A DNA stretch of 64,000 nucleotides, taken from NCBI RefSeq assembly GCF_014696135.1, contig NZ_JACJPP010000004.1, positions 124,001-188,000 on the forward strand, written 5' to 3'. How positions within the stretch are numbered: the stretch's first letter is position 1; every line of letters starts with the position of its first letter. The notes beneath the pieces are model-generated. The model saw only the letters and a program-made list of their open reading frames with translations. It did not search any database and was not told the origin of the DNA. Shown here one piece after another: positions 1 through 8,795 of this stretch. The translations under genes and the position numbers were made by a program. Source of the stretch: Nodosilinea sp. FACHB-141. GTDB taxonomy: Bacteria; Cyanobacteriota; Cyanobacteriia; Phormidesmidales; Phormidesmidaceae.

Positions 1-2
1 GA

Positions 3-1358
3 GCTTTGCCCATGGCCCTTGCCGACCCAACTCAGGCCTGGGATCCGATTGCCCCCAACCCCAATGCCAATTCCGACGCCAGCCCCAACGCCACCCCTAC
101 AGAAAGTTCTATGCCACCGATCGTGCAGCGCCAGGCCTATGACCGCTACCTCCAGGTAATCGAGCGCACTCAGGCGATGGTAAGCGACCCCGTCGCTCGC
201 CAGCTGGCCGAAGCGCTCAACCTAAACGTTCTCAATGTCACCTGGGAAGACACCGGGCGCTTTTACGGCTCCTCCGTTGGCCCCAATATCAGCGACATGA
301 CCATTCAGGTGCAGCAGGATCCCGTTAGCGGGCAGCACCAGCTGCACCTGATGCCGGTGATTCGCCATCCCAACTTTGCAGATATCAGCGCCGACATTCC
401 CCTAGAGAGCTTCTTTCTACAGGTGGGCAACGAGAACGGCGAAGACCTGCGTCGGGTGGCACTGAGCGAGGTACTCGGCGATCTGCGGAGCTATCTCAGC
501 ACTCCAGATTCTTGGAGCGGGCGAGGGCGATCGCTCCTTGCCCCTAGGCGTGATAGCCATGTGCTGGTCAGTGCCCAGGCCTGTTTTTTGCCGATTCCCC
601 AAGAGGGTATGGCCACATTTAACCCGGTGCTGTTTAACTATCAGTCGCGCCCCGGCGACCCGGCGGTGCTAACCATTCTCGCCACCCGCGAAGGCACCAG
701 CGTCACCGTGATCGACAACCAGCGCGATGGCTTTGAGGCTGGGCAGACGTGGGGTCAGCGCCTCTTTTTCAACAAAAATGGCGAACGGGCTAGCTTTACG
801 GGGCAACGCCTGAGCGATTTTCAAGCAGTGGAGAATCCAGACGGGCGACCTGGAGAAGTCGCTGAGGATGATACCGAGGGGCTAAATATGGTGCTGCTGA
901 TTCAGGTACCACTCAAACAGCGGGCACCAATGAGGCAATCATCCTTTGACAGTATGGCCCCCGCCCCTATGGCCGCCGCCCCCCTGATGGAATCCCGTGG
1001 CCCCAGCGATGTAGAAGCCGCCGTCATCGGCCATGGCGCGGTGGAAGGGCCGTTTACCGAGATTGACAACCTCGCCATTGAGCGCGACCCAGACTACCCG
1101 ATTCGGGTCACGGTGCAGTTCTACAAAGCCACCAGCAACGGCGTGGTGTCGGAGGCTGACATGGCCGAAATTCGCGAGCAGATCGACCGCGTCTATGCCG
1201 AAGCCGACTACGTAGGCAGTCTGGTGGTGGATGGCCCCAGCGATGGTCAAGGACCGGCCAGAGGCCAACGCCCCACCGAGCACGACGGCCCCAAAGATGA
1301 GCCTGCCGACTGGTGGCAGCGCTTCTGGGAATACCAGCGCAACTTCCTCAATCGCTAG
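3..1358 (+). CDS. Hypothetical exported protein, 5' end outside the window
   Basis: I do not recognise this family. The frame is open to the left edge of the window. The first visible residues, ALPMALA followed by DPTQA, look like the end of a signal peptide with an A-x-A cleavage site, so the true start is probably upstream; TTG at 6 and ATG at 12 are only internal candidates. The protein begins with a Pro/Asn/Ala-rich spacer, continues as a roughly 280-residue mixed domain rich in Asp and Glu, has a Met/Ala/Pro-rich linker near residues 310-330, and ends with an acidic, Pro/Gly-rich tail followed by Trp-rich DWWQRFWEY. There is no membrane helix after the N-terminus, so a periplasmic or secreted location is inferred. 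Its stop codon interlocks with that of convergent prmC in a shared CTAG. Confidence 0.6.
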   Translation, partial: ALPMALADPTQAWDPIAPNPNANSDASPNATPTESSMPPIVQRQAYDRYLQVIERTQAMVSDPVARQLAEALNLNVLNVTWEDTGRFYGSSVGPNISDMTIQVQQDPVSGQHQLHLMPVIRHPNFADISADIPLESFFLQVGNENGEDLRRVALSEVLGDLRSYLSTPDSWSGRGRSLLAPRRDSHVLVSAQACFLPIPQEGMATFNPVLFNYQSRPGDPAVLTILATREGTSVTVIDNQRDGFEAGQTWGQRLFFNKNGERASFTGQRLSDFQAVENPDGRPGEVAEDDTEGLNMVLLIQVPLKQRAPMRQSSFDSMAPAPMAAAPLMESRGPSDVEAAVIGHGAVEGPFTEIDNLAIERDPDYPIRVTVQFYKATSNGVVSEADMAEIREQIDRVYAEADYVGSLVVDGPSDGQGPARGQRPTEHDGPKDEPADWWQRFWEYQRNFLNR

Positions 1359-2305
1359 AGTTTGGGGGCGTAGATCGCCTGCACAAAGCGATCGCGCCCC
1401 GCCAAATCCAGACATATTTGAATGTCGCGGTAGCCTCCCTGCGCTTCTAGCAAGGAGGCTACAGCCTCTCCCTGCCCCGTCATCATTTCTACTAGCCAAA
1501 GCCCCCCCGGCACCAAATATTTGGGAGCCTGGGCGGCAAGCAGGCGGAGATCATCCAGGCCATCATCGCCGCCATCCAAGGCACTGGCGGGTTCGTGGTT
1601 GATCACCTCGGGTTGAAGCGTCGGCAGCAGCGCCGAGGGAATATAGGGCGGGTTAGACACAATAGCGCTGAGCTGGCCTCGGTAGGACGTTAACGGTTCA
1701 AACCAAGATCCGTTGTAGAACGCGATGCAATTCTGTAAGCCTGCGCGGTCTGCGTTGCCCTGAGCGATCGCCAGCGCTTCAGCACTAAAATCTACCGCCA
1801 AGATGCGAGCCGACGGAAAGGTTTGGGCGAGACCCAAAGCAATCGCACCACTGCCGGTTCCCATATCGACCCAAATGCCTTGGGCCAGCTGATCTCTGAG
1901 GGGGCTACGGGCAATCGCAGCCTCGGCCAGATCAATTATTAGCTCGGTCTCAGGGCGAGGGATAAGCACCGCCGGAGACACGGTCAACATTAGGTCGCGC
2001 CAGGGAGTTTCGCCCACCAGGTATTGCACGGGGGTTCGCTCCGTAAGGCGCTGCTGCCAGCGACGCTCCAATTCGGCTAGAGAATAGCGGAGAGTGATCT
2101 GCGATCGCTGGTGCACCGTGCCCAACCGCAGCGACAGCCGCTCCACATCCGCCACCGCCATCAGCAGCCAGTCCACTTCGTCAGCGTCAACTCCCGCCGC
2201 CTGAGCCTCTGCCAACGCCTTTTCGCGCCAGGCCCACAATTCCGCTCCCGTCGCAGCGCGATCGCTAGCTGTCATAGCCGCCATCTTCCCTAAACCGTGG
2301 GTCAC
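1355..2305 (-). CDS. prmC: Peptide chain release factor N5-glutamine methyltransferase PrmC (HemK)
   Basis: PrmC methylates the glutamine of the GGQ motif in release factors RF1 and RF2, using S-adenosylmethionine. The 316-residue protein has an N-terminal helical domain (about residues 1-110) and a class I methyltransferase fold. The SAM loop reads DMGTGSGAIAL near residue 150. The family signature NPPY appears in VSNPPYIP near residue 220. The segment VLIPRPETE just before the SAM loop is also typical of PrmC. The length is somewhat above the usual 280 residues because of the N-terminal tail. The start at 2305 (MTHGLGKMAAM) is uncertain; ATGs about 7 and 10 codons further in are possible. 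The gene ends inside the convergent stop of the upstream-strand gene, overlapping it by 4 bases. Confidence 0.93.
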   Translation of the reverse strand: MTHGLGKMAAMTASDRAATGAELWAWREKALAEAQAAGVDADEVDWLLMAVADVERLSLRLGTVHQRSQITLRYSLAELERRWQQRLTERTPVQYLVGETPWRDLMLTVSPAVLIPRPETELIIDLAEAAIARSPLRDQLAQGIWVDMGTGSGAIALGLAQTFPSARILAVDFSAEALAIAQGNADRAGLQNCIAFYNGSWFEPLTSYRGQLSAIVSNPPYIPSALLPTLQPEVINHEPASALDGGDDGLDDLRLLAAQAPKYLVPGGLWLVEMMTGQGEAVASLLEAQGGYRDIQICLDLAGRDRFVQAIYAPKL

Positions 2306-2409
2306 ACAAATCTCCTTGCACTAGCCCAGGTAAATTTTGAAGCCCCACGCTACCTTGCCAAAATCGCCGATCTAAAATTCTTGAAAGCAAAGCGAGTCTG
2401 CCCCTACAA

Positions 2410-2441
2410 CCCATCCACCCCCTACCCCCTCACCCATCCAC
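2410..2441. repeat. CCCATCCAC short repeat, two copies
   Basis: The 9-mer CCCATCCAC occurs at 2410-2418 and again at 2433-2441, within a C-rich spacer between prmC and the M15 peptidase gene. The same word recurs at 9707, 24792, 41747/41755 and, on the minus strand, inside the mannosidase gene at 32116. This pattern resembles the short tandemly repeated repetitive (STRR) sequences known from cyanobacterial intergenic regions. Confidence 0.55.
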
Positions 2442-2445
2442 TCCC

Positions 2446-4107
2446 CTAACGCGTCCACCGCACCTTAGACCCGCGCGCATCCAAATGCACCAGCGCCGGG
2501 AACTGGCTGTAACGCCCCAGCCCCCCTGGCCACCAAGGATCCAGCGCCCAATAGATCTGGTTGCCCGTGAGCCCCATGCAATAGAAGTCGATGGCGTCGC
2601 CCACGATGTGGCGACTGTCGGAGGCACCACCTACCCGACTGTCGATCTCAGCGGGGCGATACCAGCTGGTAATTAAGAAGGGGCGGCCAATGCGATCGCG
2701 GGCCTGCTGGGCCAGAACGGCGATACGCACGATGGCCTCTACCGTGGCCTGGTTAGAAGGCATGCGGACACCGCCACGGGTGGCTTCCGACCAGGTAAAG
2801 TTGCCGTTAGGCACAATGCTGGCGTCCAGCTGAATATTGTTGGGCGTCCACTGAGCAGGGCGCGGTGGCGGCGGGGCAGGCACCGGGGCGGGCATGGCCT
2901 CGGGTGACGAGGGGGCGGCGCGCTCCAGCCGCCGCAGATCCTCAAACAGCGACTGAATCGCGGGAATCCGCCCCTCTAGCCGCCGCCACAGCTGTACTAG
3001 ACGAATTAACGCCTCCCGCTGGTCTTCGGTGGGGGTGTAGGTGGTGGGGATATTGGCCGCAAAGTCGAGCAGGGCGCGATCGAGGGTGCGGGCGGTCGTG
3101 ACCAGGGCCGCTGGGTTGTCGGTGTTTTGCGCCAGGTCATCGGGATTGACTCCCAGCTGCTGAATAGCGGTGGTACGTGAGTCGAGGTTAAACCAGCGGC
3201 GATAGCCGTCGGTTAGCGCAAAACGCAGATCGCCTTGACCGTTGTAGAGACTGGGTATTTTTTGCACAAAGGCGAGCAGCGCTGAGTCAAGGGTCTCTAG
3301 GTTCGTTTCATGGGCAAAGGGATCGTTGGTGAGCAGCCAGGCGATCGCCTCTTCCCGCGCATCCATCGCCCGCCACAGCTGCACCAGGCGAATCAGTGCC
3401 TCGCGCTGGTTGGGATAGCCCGCGTAGTAGCGGCCCACCGACTGCATAAAGGCCACCAGCGCATTGTCCAAAGCCGCTTCATCGGGCACCTGGCCAACTA
3501 CCGGCACGTTCAACACGTCGTACACCGCCGCCGCCGTGTTGAGCTGTCGCCACAGCCGCACCGCCTCAACCATGGCCTGCCGCTGAAAGTCGAGCCGTCC
3601 ATAGTTGGGCGGCACCCGTTCAGCAAAGGCCAGCAGGGCCGAGTCGAGCTGGCTCACATTCTGGGGCAGCTGCGCCCCGCTGTAGCCGGTGCTGATGTCT
3701 TCGAGGTAAGCCTGGAGCAGGGCGGCGGCATCGCTGGGCTCAAGCTGGGCGGCATCGCGATCGCCCTCTGCTGGCGTAAAGCCGTTCGCTACCGCTTGCA
3801 GAAAGCGATCGCTGTAGCGCCCCACGCTGACATCCCAAATGTCGGCCCCGCTCCAGCCCTGCTCAATGAGGCCGTTGGTAAGACTGCGCAAGGTATTGGC
3901 CGCGTAATGGACCTGGGCTGCGAAGGTATCGACCTCACCCATGTCCACCTGGTTCACCGGAGCAATGCCCAGGCCGGTTTCGCCGTCGGTGAGCTGGGGC
4001 TGATTGTGCACGGCGTAGAGGGCAGCCAAAATGGGCTTGTGCACCCCCGCTCGCTCCCCTTCCAATAGATAGTAATAGTTGCGCTGATCGGGTGCTAACG
4101 TGCTCAT
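2446..4107 (-). CDS. M15-family (D-Ala-D-Ala carboxypeptidase-like) protein with internal repeats
   Basis: The C-terminal 130 residues match the M15_3/YcbK-type metallopeptidase fold. They contain SWYRPAEID, the zinc-binding stretch SRHIVGDAIDF and the second metal site VHLDARG, so a murein peptide-cleaving role is likely. Ahead of it lie four tandem units of about 85 residues, each opening with a variant of ALLAF and carrying the pattern QREALIRLVQLWR (roughly residues 155-410 of the long frame), then a Pro-rich linker. The N-terminal domain (YYYLLEGERAGVHKPILAALY) is unassigned. I chose ATG 4107 (MSTLAPDQRN, 553 residues); an upstream start at 4176 would run into the divergent HAD gene. No signal peptide is visible from either start, so the route to the cell wall is unclear. 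Confidence 0.75.
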   Translation of the reverse strand: MSTLAPDQRNYYYLLEGERAGVHKPILAALYAVHNQPQLTDGETGLGIAPVNQVDMGEVDTFAAQVHYAANTLRSLTNGLIEQGWSGADIWDVSVGRYSDRFLQAVANGFTPAEGDRDAAQLEPSDAAALLQAYLEDISTGYSGAQLPQNVSQLDSALLAFAERVPPNYGRLDFQRQAMVEAVRLWRQLNTAAAVYDVLNVPVVGQVPDEAALDNALVAFMQSVGRYYAGYPNQREALIRLVQLWRAMDAREEAIAWLLTNDPFAHETNLETLDSALLAFVQKIPSLYNGQGDLRFALTDGYRRWFNLDSRTTAIQQLGVNPDDLAQNTDNPAALVTTARTLDRALLDFAANIPTTYTPTEDQREALIRLVQLWRRLEGRIPAIQSLFEDLRRLERAAPSSPEAMPAPVPAPPPPRPAQWTPNNIQLDASIVPNGNFTWSEATRGGVRMPSNQATVEAIVRIAVLAQQARDRIGRPFLITSWYRPAEIDSRVGGASDSRHIVGDAIDFYCMGLTGNQIYWALDPWWPGGLGRYSQFPALVHLDARGSKVRWTR

Positions 4108-4161
4108 AGCGTGCATTAAGCCACAATGACCTGTCCACAGTAACCACAAAGTGTAAACTCG

Positions 4162-4929
4162 ATGGGCGAAGTTCAACCATTACCCAGCCACGGGTTTTCA
4201 CCCCGACCCCAGCTGCTAGCCACCGACATGGATGGCACCCTCACCCGCCAGGGCAAGTTTACCCCCGCCCTACTACAAGGGCTAGAACAGCTCCAGGGTT
4301 TAGGTCTGCCGGTGATGATTGTCACCGGGCGATCGGCAGGATGGGTGAATGGCCTCGCCCACTATCTCCCCGTAGTTGGGGCCATGGCCGAAAACGGCGG
4401 CATCTACTTTCCTCACAACGGTCCGCCAGAGCCATTAGTTGAAATTCCCAACCTGGTTGCCCACCGCCAGCTGCTGCAAAAGGCCTTTACTCAACTGCAG
4501 TGGCGGTGGCCTAAGCTGCGCGAGTCAGACGACAATCGCTTTCGTCTCACCGACTGGACGTTTGACATTGAGGGCCTAACCCAGGCCGATTTAGATGAAA
4601 TGGCAGAGCTGTGCCAATCGCTGGCCTGGGGGTTTACCTACAGCACCGTGCAGTGCCACCTGTTTACGCTGGGCCAGTCTAAGGCGGCGGGCTTGCAACG
4701 GGTGCTTGAGCGCTACTTCGCACCGATCGCCGCCGCTGAGGTCTTGACCGTGGGCGACAGTCCCAACGACGAGAGCATGTTTAACCCAGCCCTGTTTCCC
4801 CAGTCGGTGGGGGTGGCCAATGTGGTCGAATACTGGCCTCGGCTTACCTATCACCCCGCCTACGTCACCCAAGCCACCGAGGTGGCCGGGTTTTTAGAAC
4901 TCGTAGAAGCTTTAGTGCAGAATTTTTAG
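4162..4929 (+). CDS. HAD-superfamily (Cof-type, IIB) phosphatase
   Basis: This 255-residue protein is a haloacid dehalogenase-type phosphohydrolase. Motif I is ATDMDGTLT with both catalytic aspartates, motif II is MIVTGRSAGW, a lysine lies in the segment LGQSKAAGL, and motif IV is TVGDSPNDESMF. The cap between motifs II and III is of the C2/type IIB class, as in Cof and sucrose-phosphatase-like enzymes, so a sugar phosphate is a plausible substrate, but the sequence does not identify it. The gene is divergent from the M15 gene with about 54 bases between the chosen starts, so a bidirectional promoter region is likely. Confidence 0.85.
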   Translation: MGEVQPLPSHGFSPRPQLLATDMDGTLTRQGKFTPALLQGLEQLQGLGLPVMIVTGRSAGWVNGLAHYLPVVGAMAENGGIYFPHNGPPEPLVEIPNLVAHRQLLQKAFTQLQWRWPKLRESDDNRFRLTDWTFDIEGLTQADLDEMAELCQSLAWGFTYSTVQCHLFTLGQSKAAGLQRVLERYFAPIAAAEVLTVGDSPNDESMFNPALFPQSVGVANVVEYWPRLTYHPAYVTQATEVAGFLELVEALVQNF

Positions 4930-5530
4930 AATTGGTTTGGAACGACCAGTTTTGTAACAAAAAAAGACGTTGTTTTCTATTGCTGACAACCAGCTCCCAT
5001 AACATTGTCAGACATAAAATATTTTTGAAGTTTTAACCCTAAGGGCAGGCAGTACTTTTACCATGCCAGACAATGGGCCGAGTATTCTGCCAGCTACTCT
5101 GCTCTACTTAGCCAAGGCACTCTGCCCTAAAGTGTTTCATTTTGTTGAAATCAAAAAACAATCTGAATATCTAGACCATCTAGGACAGTAGGGGAGATTG
5201 TAGTAGTCGGCAGGATAGGGCAATTTTGTAGAAAATATAGGTAGAACCAGGCCGTTTAGACTAAATTGACGCTCCTTGTAATTCCTTTGAAGCTGGGGGT
5301 TATGTCACGGAACTGCCCCTTTGCTACTACCTAGAGCCTGTTTACATCGACTGCGCGCTTGCCCCTCCGAGGAACAACTTCATCGCCTCGCGCTCTCTGA
5401 GCCTGACGCAAAATTTGACTACCTCTGATCCCGTTTCACTAGCGCTAGGGTTGGGATCTTTTTTTATCGTCATTCTCCCGTTTCCTGCCTGCGTTTTTGT
5501 TGTTTAAGGCCATTCCCCTCGTAACTCCCT
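4930..5530. other. 600-base gene-free region upstream of pntA
   Basis: No gene with family support lies here. The stretch is AT-richer than its neighbours. It holds one 42-codon ATG frame (5063-5191, plus) with no visible ribosome binding site, which I regard as chance. Its right end carries a strong terminator-like hairpin (5427-5465), only 65 bases before the pntA start. That placement suggests either a small RNA ending there or a leader controlling pntAB. Confidence 0.5.
5427..5465 (+). terminator. Rho-independent terminator-like hairpin ahead of pntA
   Basis: GATCCC at 5427-5432 pairs with GGGATC at 5453-5458. An inner CTAGCGCTAG palindrome can extend the structure. Seven T residues follow directly (5459-5465). 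No plus-strand gene ends within 490 bases upstream, so this is either the end of a small transcript or an attenuator in the pntA leader. Confidence 0.7.
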
Positions 5531-7144
5531 ATGACCATTGCAGCACCCAAAGACAATTCTGTAGCCGCTCCCTTAGATGCTGCCCCTCTAGGGCTTAAGG
5601 TAGGCATTCCGAAGGAGGTGTTTGCGGGCGAACAGCGGGTCGCCGCCACCCCCGAAACCGCTAAAAAACTGCAAAAGCTAGGCTTTGAGGTCTTGGTTGA
5701 AACCCAGGCCGGAGCCGGGGCCAGCTTTACTGACAGCGCCTACGAAGCCGCTGGCTGCACGGTAGTGGCCGATGCCATCAGCCTGTGGGAAGCCGCCGAT
5801 GTCGTGCTGAAGGTGCGATCGCCCCAGCACCATCCCGCCCTCGATCGCCACGAGGCCACCCTGCTCAAGCCCGAGCAAACCCTAGTCAGCTTTATCTGGC
5901 CCGCCCAAAACCCCGAGCTGCTGACCCAGCTAGCCGACCAGGGCGGCACTGTCCTAGCGATGGATTCGGTCCCCCGCATTTCTCGAGCCCAAAAGCTCGA
6001 TGCCCTCAGCTCGATGGCCAACATCGGCGGCTACCGAGCGGTGATCGAGGCCGCCAGCCACTTTGGCCGCTGCTTTACCGGCCAGATCACCGCCGCGGGC
6101 AAAATGCCCCCGGCCAAGGTGATGGTGATTGGGGTTGGCGTGGCTGGGCTGGCCGCGATCGGGGCTGCCAAGAGTTTGGGGGCGATCGTTAAAGCCTTTG
6201 ACACCCGCCTGGTGGTCAAAGAGCAGGTGCAAAGCCTGGGCGCAGAGTTTCTCGAGCTGCACTTCGAAGAAGACGGCAGCGGCGAGGGCGGCTACGCCAA
6301 GGTGATGAGCCCAGCCTTTATCGCCGCCGAAATGGCCCTGTTTGCTCAACAGGCCAAAGATGTCGACATCATCATCACCACGGCGCTGATCCCCGGCAAA
6401 CCAGCGCCGCTGCTGATCACCCAGGAGATGGTCGAGAGCATGAAGCCCGGCTCGGTAGTCGTAGACCTAGCTGCCGAGCAGGGGGGCAACTGCGAAGTCA
6501 CCGAGCCCGGCCAGGTGATTACCCACAACGGCGTCACCATCATTGGCCTGACCGACCTGCCCAGCCGCATGGCCTCCCAGGCCAGCCAGCTCTACGGCAA
6601 TAACCTGGTGCACCTGCTCAGCGACTTGGGCGGAGCCGAAAATTTCACCGTCAACATGGAAGACCAGGTGATTCGCGCCACCACCGTGATTCACAACGGC
6701 CAAGTGACCTGGCCCCCTCCCAAGGTAGAAGCCCCCGCTCCCAGCGTCTCCCCCACCTCCCCGACCTCCCCCACCGCTGAGGAAATTCCCGCTGCTAAGT
6801 CCTGGTTTAGTCAGCTGCTCTGGCCCGTGCTAATTGGCCTGGCCTGTGTGGCTATCGGCCTTTGGGCTCCCGCCTCGTTTATGACCCACCTGACGGTCTT
6901 TGTCCTCGCCAGCTTCCTTGGGTGGAAAGTGATTTGGGACGTGTCGCCCAGCCTACATACTCCCCTGATGAGCGTCACCAACGCCATCAGCGGCATCATC
7001 ATCATCGGCGGCATGCTGCAAATTTCTAATAACATCGCCTCACCAATGACGATATTAGGGGCGATCGCCCTCTTCCTTGGCACCGTTAACATCGCCGGGG
7101 GCTTTATGGTGTCGCAGCGCATGCTGAACATGTTTCACAAGTAA
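5531..7144 (+). CDS. pntA: NAD(P) transhydrogenase subunit alpha (fused alpha1-alpha2)
   Basis: With PntB this makes the proton-translocating transhydrogenase that couples the proton gradient to hydride transfer between NADH and NADP+. Residues 20-390 form the NAD(H)-binding dI domain: the N-terminal signature GIPKEVFAGEQRVA, a Rossmann glycine motif VIGVGVAGLAA, and RMASQASQLYG near the end. A Pro/Ser/Thr-rich linker (about 397-425) leads to hydrophobic helices in the last 110 residues (membrane domain dII, N-terminal part). At 537 residues it is one polypeptide, like Escherichia coli PntA (about 510), rather than the split alpha1/alpha2 of some bacteria. The ATG at 5531 opens a poorly conserved 25-residue tail. 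pntB follows 72 bases downstream, so co-transcription is likely. Confidence 0.96.
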   Translation: MTIAAPKDNSVAAPLDAAPLGLKVGIPKEVFAGEQRVAATPETAKKLQKLGFEVLVETQAGAGASFTDSAYEAAGCTVVADAISLWEAADVVLKVRSPQHHPALDRHEATLLKPEQTLVSFIWPAQNPELLTQLADQGGTVLAMDSVPRISRAQKLDALSSMANIGGYRAVIEAASHFGRCFTGQITAAGKMPPAKVMVIGVGVAGLAAIGAAKSLGAIVKAFDTRLVVKEQVQSLGAEFLELHFEEDGSGEGGYAKVMSPAFIAAEMALFAQQAKDVDIIITTALIPGKPAPLLITQEMVESMKPGSVVVDLAAEQGGNCEVTEPGQVITHNGVTIIGLTDLPSRMASQASQLYGNNLVHLLSDLGGAENFTVNMEDQVIRATTVIHNGQVTWPPPKVEAPAPSVSPTSPTSPTAEEIPAAKSWFSQLLWPVLIGLACVAIGLWAPASFMTHLTVFVLASFLGWKVIWDVSPSLHTPLMSVTNAISGIIIIGGMLQISNNIASPMTILGAIALFLGTVNIAGGFMVSQRMLNMFHK

Positions 7145-7216
7145 TTCTTTTTGAACTTTGCTTTTGAACTTTGAATTCAAAAGGCAAAATTGCCTACCCA
7201 CGCATTCCCAAAGGAT

Positions 7217-8641
7217 ATGGAAAACAACCTCGTAACCACTGCTTACATCGTCGCCAGCGCTCTCTTCATCCTCAGTCTGGCGGGGCTGTCGCAGCCAGAA
7301 ACCGCTAAGCGGGGCAACCTGCTGGGCATTCTCGGCATGGCGATCGCCTTTGGGGCCACGGCGCTGATTTGCCAGGGCTACCCCGTCCAGATTGGCTCCA
7401 TCGGCCTCGGTGTGCTGGTGGGTGTGCTAGCCGCTGCCCGCGTAGCGATGACCGATATGCCCGAAATGGTGGCGCTGCTCAACAGCTTTGTGGGCCTGGC
7501 CGCTGTTCTAGTCGGCTTTGCCGAATACCTCCAGCCCAGTGCCGCGCTCACGGGCACGGATATTACCGTTCACCGGGTGGAAATCTATATTGGCGTGTTC
7601 ATTGGCATCGTCACCTTTACCGGGTCGATGATTGCGGTGGCTAAGCTGCGAGGCTGGGTGCCCAGCCGGGCGGTGCTGCTGCCCGCGCGCCACGTATTCA
7701 CGCTGGGAATGCTGGGGGCGATCGCAGTCCTCGTCGCACCCTTTCTCACCGCTACCGGCAGCCCAGGAATGTGGATTTTAGCGGCGATGACGGCGATTGC
7801 AGGCATCTTTGGCATCGTAATCGTGATGGCGATCGGCGGGGCCGATATGGCGGTAGTGATTTCACTGCTCAACAGCTATTCGGGTCTGGCCTCAGCGGCA
7901 GCGGGCTTTATGCTCAACAATGACCTGCTGATCATTACTGGGGCGCTGGTCGGCAGCAGCGGCGCCATTCTCAGCTACATCATGTGCAAAGGCATGAACC
8001 GCTCCTTCGTCAACGTGCTGCTGGGCGGCTTTGGAGAAACCGCTAGCTCCGGCAAGGCGGCTGCCCTAGAGGGCAGTGCCACTAGCACCACCACCGGCGA
8101 AGTCGTCGAACTGCTGGCCAACGCCCAGAGCGTAGTCATTGTCCCCGGCTACGGCATGGCCGTGGCCCAAGCCCAGCACCCCGTGGCGGAGATCACCCGC
8201 CTGCTCCGCGCCCAGGGCAAACAGGTGCGGTTCGGCATCCACCCCGTGGCGGGCCGCATGCCCGGCCACATGAACGTACTACTGGCCGAGGCCAACGTGC
8301 CCTACGATATCGTGCTGGAGATGGACGAAATCAATGACGACTTGTCCCACACCGATGTGGTGCTGGTGGTCGGTGCCAACGACACCGTTAACCCCAGCGC
8401 CAAAAATGACCCCAATAGCCCGATCGCCGGCATGCCCGTGATGGAAGTTTGGGAAGCCGATACCGTAGTAGTGCTCAAGCGCGGCATGTCGTCGGGCTAT
8501 GCCGGAGTCGAGAATCCGCTGTTCTTTAACGACAACACGCTGATGCTGTTTGGCGATGCCAAAACCAACGTCAACGGCATTTTGGCTCAGCTCTCCACCT
8601 CAACAGCTCCCGCCCCGGCCCCTGCCCTCGCCGCAGCCTAA
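7217..8641 (+). CDS. pntB: NAD(P) transhydrogenase subunit beta
   Basis: This is the partner of PntA. The first 260 residues are hydrophobic with repeated transmembrane helices (membrane domain dII), and the last 190 form the NADP(H)-binding dIII domain. The dIII fingerprint [15 protein letters not shown] is present, followed by [20 protein letters not shown] and [10 protein letters not shown], all diagnostic of PntB. I start at ATG 7217 ([10 protein letters not shown]), which has AAAGG just upstream; a TTG nine codons earlier would add an uncharacteristic leader. The protein is 474 residues, close to the family norm of about 460. It ends with an Ala/Pro-rich tail ([11 protein letters not shown]) that is probably unstructured. 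Confidence 0.96.
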   Translation: MENNLVTTAYIVASALFILSLAGLSQPETAKRGNLLGILGMAIAFGATALICQGYPVQIGSIGLGVLVGVLAAARVAMTDMPEMVALLNSFVGLAAVLVGFAEYLQPSAALTGTDITVHRVEIYIGVFIGIVTFTGSMIAVAKLRGWVPSRAVLLPARHVFTLGMLGAIAVLVAPFLTATGSPGMWILAAMTAIAGIFGIVIVMAIGGADMAVVISLLNSYSGLASAAAGFMLNNDLLIITGALVGSSGAILSYIMCKGMNRSFVNVLLGGFGETASSGKAAALEGSATSTTTGEVVELLANAQSVVIVPGYGMAVAQAQHPVAEITRLLRAQGKQVRFGIHPVAGRMPGHMNVLLAEANVPYDIVLEMDEINDDLSHTDVVLVVGANDTVNPSAKNDPNSPIAGMPVMEVWEADTVVVLKRGMSSGYAGVENPLFFNDNTLMLFGDAKTNVNGILAQLSTSTAPAPAPALAAA

Positions 8642-8648
8642 ATCATGT

Positions 8649-8682
8649 TGGATGTGCTCGGTTTGCAGAGCGCGCATCCAAT
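8649..8682. terminator. Hairpin after pntB, possible terminator
   Basis: TTGGATG (8649-8655) pairs with CATCCAA (8676-8682), and GCTC (8657-8660) with GAGC (8669-8672), starting 7 bases after the pntB stop. There is no T tract, so intrinsic termination is uncertain. Confidence 0.35.
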
Positions 8683-8795
8683 ATGAACAACGTGGGCTAG
8701 TGACAGATAACCTCAATACAACCAGCACCCCAGGTCGTAGGATGGATCAGCACAGCAGGATCTATCCTATGACCTGGGAGTTTTGGTGAGTGGGT

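Noticed and set aside
939..1499. 186-codon minus-strand frame overlapping the first gene and prmC
   Set aside because: It is a shadow of the opposite strand, crosses a real stop-stop boundary and has no recognisable motifs.
3310..4068. 252-codon plus-strand frame opposite the M15 gene
   Set aside because: It is antisense to a gene with clear domains and encodes a low-complexity His/Gly/Leu-rich sequence without family features.
5063..5191. 42-codon frame upstream of pntA
   Set aside because: No ribosome binding site, no family resemblance, and length expected by chance in AT-richer DNA.
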